Below are positions 51,207 through 58,173 of a stretch of DNA of 64,000 bases, in pieces. The notes beneath the pieces are model-generated. The model saw only the letters and a list, made by a program, of their open reading frames with translations. It made no database searches and was not told the DNA's origin. Source of the stretch: JAJDXW01 sp965243335 (GTDB lineage: Bacteria; Pseudomonadota; Gammaproteobacteria; HK1); the NCBI GenBank assembly GCA_965243335.1, contig OZ251545.1, positions 1,860,001 to 1,924,000 of the forward strand, written 5' to 3'. The translations under genes and the position numbers were made by a program. How positions within the stretch are numbered: position 1 is the stretch's first letter; every line of letters starts with the position of its first letter.

Positions 51207-51917
51207 CGCTCCTCCCCCTTCCATCGCTTGCGCCACCGGCGGCGCGACCTCGCCGTACCGCCGCGGCGCCATCCACCGGACCCACCCCACGAACGCGCGG
51301 CGCAGCTCGTCGTCCTCCGGACTCCGCAGCCAGTCCGACAGCGCCGCCAGCGCCTGCGACAGGCTCTCCGCCGAGCCGCTGTTCTCGAGCGCCACCAAGG
51401 CCGACACCAGATTCCGGCGCGGAAGATCGTCCTCCCCCCATCGCCCCTCGTCAAGCAGGAAGTACCGCTGCGACGGTTGAAAGCCCGCCAGCGCCTCCTC
51501 CGCCGGGGCGATAAGGTCCGCCATCTCGACCGGCGCAGTCCAGCGGGGGCGACCGTTGTACAGCACCACCGGCAGTACGGGGGGCAGCCGCCCGTCGTCG
51601 TCGAGCGCCCCGCGACGGATGAGGTCCTGGTACAGGAGGCCGGTGTAGACCAGGGTGCGCACGGCCATGTACGGGTCGACGGTGGACTGGAACTCGATCA
51701 TCACCAGCAGGTAGAGCCAGGTCTTCTTGTGGAATTGGACCCGCCACACCACGTCGCCGTGGCGCTGGCGGAGGTCGTCGCTCACGTACTCCGCGGGGAG
51801 CTTCTCGAGCGTCGAGAAGTCGATCTCATCGCTCCACTCCGGGGCGGCGAACCCGCGCAGCAGGTCCTTGACCATCCGGGGATGGGAGAACAGGTCCTTG
51901 TAGGCGGCGTCGTGCAT
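50937..51917 (-). CDS. Rpn/YhgA-family PD-(D/E)XK nuclease, copy B
   Basis: A 326-residue paralogue of copy A, MHDAAYKDLFSHPRMVKDLL at ATG 51917, with the same nuclease motifs (IEFQSTVDPYMAVR). The two proteins are almost identical except near residues 220-250, where copy B has WVRWMAPRRYGEVAPPVAQ and copy A has WVRQVVLPGGRFDKAALPVV. An internal ATG at 51206 with a strong ribosome binding site is kept. Same strand as the cas operon, 370 bp downstream of csb2. Confidence 0.88.
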   Translation of the reverse strand: MHDAAYKDLFSHPRMVKDLLRGFAAPEWSDEIDFSTLEKLPAEYVSDDLRQRHGDVVWRVQFHKKTWLYLLVMIEFQSTVDPYMAVRTLVYTGLLYQDLIRRGALDDDGRLPPVLPVVLYNGRPRWTAPVEMADLIAPAEEALAGFQPSQRYFLLDEGRWGEDDLPRRNLVSALVALENSGSAESLSQALAALSDWLRSPEDDELRRAFVGWVRWMAPRRYGEVAPPVAQAMEGGGAMLAERMKEWTEEWLREGREQGIERGRAEERALLCRQAARKFDAETAERLSGLLDRLTDPEHLAEAGDSIIECGTGAELLARAERIGHPS

Positions 51918-52286
51918 GGGGACACCATAACCCCGCCCCCGGTGCGATGCTGTAGGCGCAGGGCTCGAATACCGTAGGCGAACGGCTCGCGTTTCGTAGG
52001 CCAGGACCCCGCGCGAACCGCTCCTTCGGCCCGCCGCACCGCGGGCCATCGGTCGAGGAATACCGCTCCGGACGGACGAGCCGGACACGCGCTGCTTACG
52101 GAGGAAACCTCCCGCACCGGCGGAAGATCGCCTCTATTCCGGTATCGGACAAGTCCCGCCAACCCCCGTTTTACCGGGAATTTCCTCGGTCTCTATCAGT
52201 ACGGGCCGCCCTCCGTTCTTCGACGAAGAGCCCGCATCCGCCGGACGTCGAGCCGGAACGCCTGCATCGCGATGGCCGCATTCTCT
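51918..52286. other. Interval between rpn copy B and csb2
   Basis: The first 180 bp repeat the region upstream of copy A (50591-50771). The rest carries AT-richer patches such as GTTTTACCGGGAATTTCC that may hold the rpn promoter and the small palindrome TTCTTCGACGAAGA. No direct repeats with unique spacers, so no CRISPR array. Confidence 0.5.
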
Positions 52287-54530
52287 TCATCGGGACACCG
52301 GGAGGGAGCTTGCGCCTCCGGGTCGCGAACGGGCGCCGGCAAACAGTCCCCCGCCCTTGTGCGAGGTACGGCCAATCAACAGCGGACCGGATTGGGCCGT
52401 GGGGAAGGCAAGGCGTGCTCGACCCGCCAACCCCCCGCGCGGCCCGCGGCGGATGGCAAGAATCTCGATCGAGTCCGGCTGCACGCGGGGCCAGCCCCGG
52501 CGCTCCAATTCGGCAGCGATGTCCGTCTTCAACGCATCTTCGTCGCTCAGCCGGCGGGGATGGCGGGTCGCGTGATAGTCGGTCACGCTCTCCCAGATAC
52601 GAGCCGGTGCGAACAAGGGATCGCTTTCCGAATCGACGACCGTCGGTGCAAGGACCAGCCGTCCGGCCGCCCCGGCCCGAAGGACGTCCATGCCTTCCAG
52701 CGCCTGCGCCGTTTGGCGATGGACCTTCTCGATCTCACGCCAGCGAATGCCGCGGCGCTGAAGCCGATCCGGGGCGATGTAGAGGAGGCGAGCGCGCGGA
52801 AGGTCGGCGGCCACGGCGATATGGCGATGGGCGCCGCCGCCCGCCGGGGCGCCGTCTTTTTCGTGGCCGCTCACATAGGCGGGCAACCGCTCGCCGCGAG
52901 GCAGACGGCGCTGTACCCGCGCCATCATCGCCCGGCGAGCGGCCTGCGCGACCGCGATGGGATCGGCACGGTTCGCGAGCCCTCCGGTGATGGCGAAGGC
53001 AAGGACATCGCGCATCGCTTCGCACGGCAGCATCAGGCCGAGCCCGAGGAATCGTCCATTCCCCAACAGCAGCGGTCCCGCCACAGGTTCGGCGAACGTG
53101 ACCTCGGCGTGCCAGAGCACGTCCTTGGCAAAGCGCGTACCGGAAGCGAACGATTCCGCCCGAGCGCCGCGATGATGGAAGGGCTCGCGCTGTACCCGCA
53201 CCCTGGCCGCCGGGACGCCGGTCCCGGCATGGCGCAGCGCCTGACGCACGGCGCCGACGGCGAGTGCTTCCTCCGCGGCGCGTTCGGCAGCGCCCTTCGC
53301 TTCGTCGGCTTGGCGGCCCGGCTCGATTCGTCGGCGGCGGGCGAGGGGCAGGGCGAGCGGCGTCACGCTCCGCCAACGCCGCCCGGGACGCTCGAAGCTA
53401 CTCACCATGCGATCGTCGTCGACCCTTTGCAGCTCTTCGAGGAGCACGCCGTCAGCGTCCCACCAGGCAACCTGGGCGAAGGCCCAAGCGAGATCGTCCA
53501 CAGCCAACGGGCACGATTGCGGCACATACACGACGAGTCGGCGAATAGCCATGTCGACGTGCTCACTGCCCACCGATGGGATCGGCACTATCCGGACCCG
53601 AGCTTCCTTGTCCAGGTCCCGCGCATCGCGGCCGATCAGGTAACGCTCCACGTCATCCGCGGAATCGGGCAGGGCGTGGCGTAGCCGGTCTGCGGCCTTG
53701 TCTCGTACTTCCTGCACGAGCTCGGCCGCTCCCTTCAAGCTTCGGCGGGAGAAAGCGGCCCGTGCGCCACCCGTTCGGAGCTCGAAGACGAATCGATGCG
53801 GCCGCGCGTCGTAGGCGACCTTGGCCAGGCGCGGCTTCGGCGGCTGAACGAACAGGCGGATCGGCTTCCGGTTGGTCCCGCCGGTGCGGAAACGGGTGCG
53901 CGCGCCCTCGAAGCGTGCCGCCAGACTCCGCTGCAGGCCGGGGCGAGGGCAAAGCAGCTCCCGGTCCGAGGTCCCGTCGCCGGAGGGCCGGTACACGATC
54001 CCGCGGTGGTTCGACAGCCGTTGCTCGGCTTCGCCGGAGTCCACCACGACCGCCTCGGCCCATGCCATGTCGACGCCTCGGCCGAGCTGGTAGAGCCCGT
54101 TCGCCGCCGCACACAGGGCCGCCGCCTGCCCGTCGCCGTCGCCGAAGGTCCAGCAGTAGAGCACCGGCGTCCCGGCGTCGAACAGGATCGGCCGGAAGCG
54201 CTTGCCGACTCGAATCGCGGCGATCGCCTTGCCGACGTCCGGCGACTTGCCCTTGGACAGCTCGGCATCGAGGTCGTTGTTGGGGACGTAGGTGGTAAAG
54301 GGTTGGCCAGGCATGCCGCGCGGGGCGGCGATGACCGGCGGCGGCAGGGTCTCCAGCCAGTCGAGCGCCGCCCCTACCTCGCCTGGAACCGTCGCGCCTC
54401 GGGCCGCGCCGGACATCAGCGCCTGGAACAGGCGGGCCGGCGCGGGCGGCCACTCGCTGGCCTTGCGGCTGTCAAGGCCGTGGTAACGGCCGTCGTGGAA
54501 CCGCACGGTGACGAGGAGGGTGCGTTCCAT
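52287..54530 (-). CDS. csb2: Type I-G (I-U) CRISPR Cas5-Cas6 fusion, Csb2
   Basis: A 747-residue RAMP-type protein. The N-terminal half (MERTLLVTVRFHDGRYHG, ASEWPPAPARLFQALMSG) is Cas5-like, and the C-terminal half has the Cas6-type Gly-rich loop GPLLIGRTSHKGGGLFAG with a candidate catalytic His in GGGAHRHIAVAADLPRA. In type I-G systems this protein processes crRNA and caps its 5' end in the effector complex. It starts 3 bp after the csb1 stop. It is intact. Confidence 0.88.
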   Translation of the reverse strand: MERTLLVTVRFHDGRYHGLDSRKASEWPPAPARLFQALMSGAARGATVPGEVGAALDWLETLPPPVIAAPRGMPGQPFTTYVPNNDLDAELSKGKSPDVGKAIAAIRVGKRFRPILFDAGTPVLYCWTFGDGDGQAAALCAAANGLYQLGRGVDMAWAEAVVVDSGEAEQRLSNHRGIVYRPSGDGTSDRELLCPRPGLQRSLAARFEGARTRFRTGGTNRKPIRLFVQPPKPRLAKVAYDARPHRFVFELRTGGARAAFSRRSLKGAAELVQEVRDKAADRLRHALPDSADDVERYLIGRDARDLDKEARVRIVPIPSVGSEHVDMAIRRLVVYVPQSCPLAVDDLAWAFAQVAWWDADGVLLEELQRVDDDRMVSSFERPGRRWRSVTPLALPLARRRRIEPGRQADEAKGAAERAAEEALAVGAVRQALRHAGTGVPAARVRVQREPFHHRGARAESFASGTRFAKDVLWHAEVTFAEPVAGPLLLGNGRFLGLGLMLPCEAMRDVLAFAITGGLANRADPIAVAQAARRAMMARVQRRLPRGERLPAYVSGHEKDGAPAGGGAHRHIAVAADLPRARLLYIAPDRLQRRGIRWREIEKVHRQTAQALEGMDVLRAGAAGRLVLAPTVVDSESDPLFAPARIWESVTDYHATRHPRRLSDEDALKTDIAAELERRGWPRVQPDSIEILAIRRGPRGGLAGRARLAFPTAQSGPLLIGRTSHKGGGLFAGARSRPGGASSLPVSR

Positions 54531-54533
54531 GGC

Positions 54534-55211
54534 TCAGGTCTTCTTCTTCGCCTTCTTCGCGTCCTTCTTGGCAAGCTCCTTGTCGAACTCGACCGTGCGG
54601 GCAGGGGGGACGTCACCGAAGAAATCCTTGCAGGCTTTTTGTGCCAGGTCGAACGCCCTCTTCTCGTCGAGTGTGACGGTTTCCCTCATCCCGTTACGGG
54701 CGACCGATACCCACTCACCGCTCACATCCGGATCGGGGGTGATGAGACAGCCCTGCCGCAGAAACCCATCGAGTGGCGCGGTCGCCGCCACCAGCGCCAA
54801 GCCGAGGACGTAGCGGCGCAGGACAGGGCCATCGTCTCCGCGCAAACGCCGGAGGGCGATCAGGTTGATCGTGGTCTCGCGGCGGATTTCGCCGTGGACC
54901 ACGATCCCGCCGTGTTCCTCGGTCGCAGGGACATGCCCGAACCCGCGTTCCGAGAGAGGGTTCTTGGTATTGCCAACCAACTTCTTCTTCTCTTCCGTGC
55001 TGAATATATCGAGCGCGGCATAGTCAACAGGTGGCGTGTACTGCGCAGAACGCTTCAGAGGGTCGATGTCCCAGGCGCGGATCACCGACTGCACGATGCG
55101 GGGCAGCTTGGCCGCCGTATCGCGTGAATCCCAGACACCGAACACCAGCGAGGTCGGCGCGAGTCGCGCGATTTCGGAGGCATCGTCGTTGTCCAGGTAG
55201 ATGCGGAACAT
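54534..55211 (-). pseudogene. csb1: csb1 (Cas7) C-terminal part, separated by an IS
   Basis: The 225-residue frame MFRIYLDNDDASEIARLAPT ... AKKAKKKT is the C-terminal two-thirds of Csb1, the Cas7 backbone protein (SLVFGVWDSRDTAAKLPRIV, NLIALRRLRG). Bases 55209-55211 belong to the end of the insertion element, which by chance supplies an ATG in frame. Joined to 56626-57031 without the element it gives a 356-residue protein. Whether the fragment is translated is unknown. Confidence 0.85.
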
Positions 55212-56625
55212 AAGTTAGGTACTTAAGCGATGTCGAGGATTGGGACGATACCGAGCTGTAATCGTCCGGTTCGTCGTTCTCGGTTGGGGTGTGCTCGGGC
55301 TGCATTGTTCGCGAGATATTCGATTGCCGCCCGCAGTGTCTCATGCAGATCACCGTGCGATTGTGAAGTCAAGACTCTGAACAGATCCGTGAGAACGTGA
55401 TGGGCGCACATGGCGACCTTGCGTGTGGAGACTTCCACGGCGCGCAATACCTGCGTCATATGGGCCAGGTAGCGCTTCATCGCCGCTGCGGCGACCGCCG
55501 CCCAGATCAGCCCCTCGGCGATGGCAGGATTGGCGGTGTTGAAAGCTTGCAGATTGGCGTAAGACTTCCATTCCTTGAAAAGCAGTTCGATTTGCCAACG
55601 AAGCCGATAGGCTTGGTCAACTGCTTCGGGAGTATATCGGTCGCGGGGCAAATTGGTGACCAGATAGCGATACTGCCCCTTCGACCGATTCCAACTGGCA
55701 ATCAAACGTGTCCGAAACGCCTTCTCCCCCTGACCCCAAACCACGTCGAAATCGAGGAGACCTTTCTTGCGAACCTCGCCGAGCTTGTTCCCCCGCACCC
55801 CTCTCAGGGCTCGGCCCCCGGCCCCGTAGCCCGCCTGCACCACCGGATTGAGCGAGGTGTTGCCCCGAACCACGTAGGATCCGCCCGCCGCATCGACCTC
55901 GCGCAGGTAATCGCGGGTGAAGTATCCCCGGTCGGCCAGCAGCAAGTCCCCCTTCAGGGTGTGGGCGCGCGGCAAGTGTGGGCGCTCCGGCGCAGTGTCC
56001 GCAGTGAGTGTGATCTTCGAGGCGCAGTCCCGGTAAAGGTCCATGGTCACGTGCAATTCCACCCCCGCCGGGGAACGAGGTTGAAATCGCCCCGGATAGT
56101 GTTTCGACAGCGCGTCGTGGACCGCGAACGAACTGCCGTCCTGAATCAGGATGCGGCCAAATTCGCTGAAGGCCCCGCCCGGCTGCGCCTTCAATACCTG
56201 CACCGTCCACCGTTCGATGACCTTGCAGGTCAACTCCCGCATGAAATCGGCAAACTGCCGTTTCGCCAGTTGATTGTGAAACGGCTTGTAGGCCACCGAA
56301 GTCCTGAACAGCGCGTTGAAATCCCGTTGCAGGTCCGCCAGGGTCTGAACCTGCCCTCTCGCGCAGCTTGCCATCAGGCTCATCGCCATGCGATGCGGCG
56401 TGATCACCCGCTCGCGATGGCAATATCGCGTCAACCGTCCCAAGGCGTTGACGCTGTGTGCCGACAGGACCCGCTTGAATCGGTCCGCGAATTCGCTATC
56501 ATGCCCTCGTCCCATTCGAGTCTCCGTAACGTCGTGGCCTTTCCCAACACCATGATAGGCGACTTCGGATGGGACTTCAAGAAAAAATTCAACCAAAATC
56601 AAATAATTATATGATCCTACCTATG
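55209..56625 (-). mobile_element. IS4-family insertion sequence (about 1.42 kb) inside csb1
   Basis: The host sequence AGATGCGGAA is duplicated at 55199-55208 and 56626-56635, a 10 bp target duplication. The ends are imperfect inverted repeats: CATAAGTTAGGTAC at the left, and the complement of CATAGGTAGGATCATA at the right. One transposase gene fills the element on the minus strand, the same direction as the cas genes. It is a different IS4 lineage from the one at 7266-8592. Confidence 0.88.
55223..56515 (-). CDS. IS4-family transposase
   Basis: A 430-residue DDE transposase from ATG 56515 (MGRGHDSEFADRFKRVLSAH); a TTG at 56602 would extend it. Acidic residues occur in ILIQDGSSFAVHDAL and LLLADRGYFTRDYL, and the signature Y-(2)-R-(3)-E-(6)-K appears as YRLRWQIELLFKEWK. 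Complete frame and element ends suggest recent activity. Confidence 0.93.
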   Translation of the reverse strand: MGRGHDSEFADRFKRVLSAHSVNALGRLTRYCHRERVITPHRMAMSLMASCARGQVQTLADLQRDFNALFRTSVAYKPFHNQLAKRQFADFMRELTCKVIERWTVQVLKAQPGGAFSEFGRILIQDGSSFAVHDALSKHYPGRFQPRSPAGVELHVTMDLYRDCASKITLTADTAPERPHLPRAHTLKGDLLLADRGYFTRDYLREVDAAGGSYVVRGNTSLNPVVQAGYGAGGRALRGVRGNKLGEVRKKGLLDFDVVWGQGEKAFRTRLIASWNRSKGQYRYLVTNLPRDRYTPEAVDQAYRLRWQIELLFKEWKSYANLQAFNTANPAIAEGLIWAAVAAAAMKRYLAHMTQVLRAVEVSTRKVAMCAHHVLTDLFRVLTSQSHGDLHETLRAAIEYLANNAARAHPNRERRTGRLQLGIVPILDIA

Positions 56626-57031
56626 AGATGCGGAAAGCCTGATTGGCTTTCGCTCCAAGCTTGGTGGAGCGGACCAAAGCATCACCCAAACGATGTCCCA
56701 CCTCGAGAAGGGATACAGTTCGATCGTTGCCGTAAGTGATATTCACTTGCGGCACTAGCGCAGCAAGCCGATTCTCTGGTTCGCCGTTTGCCGCCGCCTT
56801 GAACAGGGGTTCCATCCGGTTCGCCTGCGCGCCCACGCTATCGATCGTTGCGACCTTCGTGCCGTCCGACAGCGTATCGATGTTGTAGCCGACACCAGCG
56901 TAGGTCGGCGGAAAGATCGCTGAATCCGCGCCCTCCACCGGCAGGTACTTCTGCCGTGAGGTGAGCGCAACAGGGCCGGCCGGTTCATTCGCACATTGCT
57001 TGACGAATGCGTCGTTGAACTCGATCGTCAT
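56621..57031 (-). pseudogene. csb1: csb1 (Cas7) N-terminal part
   Basis: Starts MTIEFNDAFVKQCANEPAGP and contains the Csb1 hallmarks YLPVEGADSAIFPPTYAGVG and ATIDSVGAQANRMEPLF. It ends SFRIS-like in the insertion element, with the stop TAG provided by the element end. The truncated 136 residues cannot form the Cas7 backbone. Rejoined to 55198 downward the reading frame is exact. Confidence 0.87.
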
Positions 57032-57060
57032 GTCAAGGGCTCCTCAGTTAAGTTTGTGAT

Positions 57061-57082
57061 ACAGGGAATTCGAAATCCCTGT
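57061..57082 (-). promoter_or_regulatory. Hairpin in the csb3-csb1 gap
   Basis: ACAGGGA (57061-57067) pairs with TCCCTGT (57076-57082) around AATTCGAA. It is in the 149 bp between the csb3 stop and the csb1 start, the only real gap in the cas operon, and could protect or attenuate the transcript. No T tract, so termination is not obvious. Confidence 0.4.
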
Positions 57083-57180
57083 CCGGTTCAATCGATCTGT
57101 ATACGGAACTGCCGAACCCCCATACCGGGAAGCCATGGTCGGCGTACCGTTGAGATCGCCCGTAGATCCGAACACGAACA

Positions 57181-58173
57181 TCACCTGGTCCGGTCTTCGA
57201 TGGCTTCGGGGTTCAAGACGATCGGGTTCGATCGTGGTTGGCTCTCTTCTTGAGCGAACGTAACGATCTTGTTCTTGCCGGACATGCCCAATTCGAAGTG
57301 GAATCGTCTTTGGGGCACAAATTCGATGCCTCCAGCAACAGCAACCCGAGCGAGTGAAAGGGGAAGGGCACAGTTCCAGGCAGTGTAACAGACTTGGCGA
57401 GTTTCGACCGTGTACGGACGGGCGTTCTCCAATCCCCAAGCGGCCAGAATCTCGACGACCGGAGAACCTTCGACCTGATGATCTTGATCGTTGGGAGAGT
57501 ATCCGGCGCCTATCGCGGTCCAAGCACCCCGGGGATCGAAATTGAAGCTCCCACCCATCGGAGTGATGACGTCGAAGGGTCGGTCGATCATTTCGCTGCA
57601 CCGATCTTCCCAGAGCTGGGCGACGCCCTTCGTCTTCAGGTCACCGCGGTTCTGTCTTCTCCTGGGTTTCTCTCGTGTCCCGGTCAGCATCGCGCGCACG
57701 ATCTCCCGTGCAGTTCTGTTGCCGGAGTAGAGCTTGAATTCGTCACGGCTGGATCCATCGGCCCAGTGACCCAAAGTGACGCTGACGGTGCTTTCACCAC
57801 TTTGGCCGACAATTTGAACAGGCATGGCCGTGATCGTGTCTGGGCACTTCCCGGGGAACTCATCGGAGTTCTCTTGTTCATCCAGCTCTACCTGGAGCTT
57901 CTTCTTGTCGCTCTCCTTTTCTGGTTCCTTTTTGGGACGCCATGCAACAGGCGCCACGGCTCTCACCTCTACGCTGGCAAGAAAACTCAGTACAGCGGCA
58001 AATGGATGCTCCTCTCCATCGGTTTTCATGGCGAATTTCACATTCGCATCGTTGCTCCAATCGAACCCCCCTTCCGCATCTCCGCACAATATATCGGCAG
58101 CTTCCAGAAAGCCGAGACAAGCAAACACTTGGCCCGGATTGGTCAAATCGACGAGGATCGACGCCTCGGCCAT
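57181..58173 (-). CDS. csb3: Type I-G CRISPR-associated protein Csb3
   Basis: A 330-residue protein beginning MAEASILVDLTNPGQVFACL, the hallmark opening of Csb3, followed by GFLEAADILCG and a Lys/Glu-rich insertion around residues 80-105. In the Csb3-type I-G loci it stands where others have Csx17 and is thought to be the large-subunit (Cas8-like) component. The start overlaps the cas3 stop (TGATG). The DNA is noticeably less GC-rich than cas3. Confidence 0.85.
   Translation of the reverse strand: MAEASILVDLTNPGQVFACLGFLEAADILCGDAEGGFDWSNDANVKFAMKTDGEEHPFAAVLSFLASVEVRAVAPVAWRPKKEPEKESDKKKLQVELDEQENSDEFPGKCPDTITAMPVQIVGQSGESTVSVTLGHWADGSSRDEFKLYSGNRTAREIVRAMLTGTREKPRRRQNRGDLKTKGVAQLWEDRCSEMIDRPFDVITPMGGSFNFDPRGAWTAIGAGYSPNDQDHQVEGSPVVEILAAWGLENARPYTVETRQVCYTAWNCALPLSLARVAVAGGIEFVPQRRFHFELGMSGKNKIVTFAQEESQPRSNPIVLNPEAIEDRTR

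Larger units (their letters stand above)
50772..52098. repeat. 1.32 kb tandem duplication, unit 2
   Basis: Second copy of the unit, holding a truncated phosphotransferase 5' end, rpn copy B and its upstream region. Beyond about 52098 the similarity to the sequence at 50772 is lost. Six extra bases lie in the rpn gene. Confidence 0.85.

Noticed and set aside
49451..52098. rpn tandem copies as an assembly artefact
   Set aside because: The copies differ by a 27-residue patch, a 6 bp indel and scattered bases, which a collapsed or duplicated contig would not create; long reads would still be welcome.
51918..52286. CRISPR array downstream of csb2
   Set aside because: No repeated 28-37 bp unit is present; most of the interval is the duplicated rpn upstream region.
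52735..53376. Open frames on both strands inside csb2 as extra small cas genes
   Set aside because: No start context or family resemblance, and codon pattern is that of the csb2 frame.
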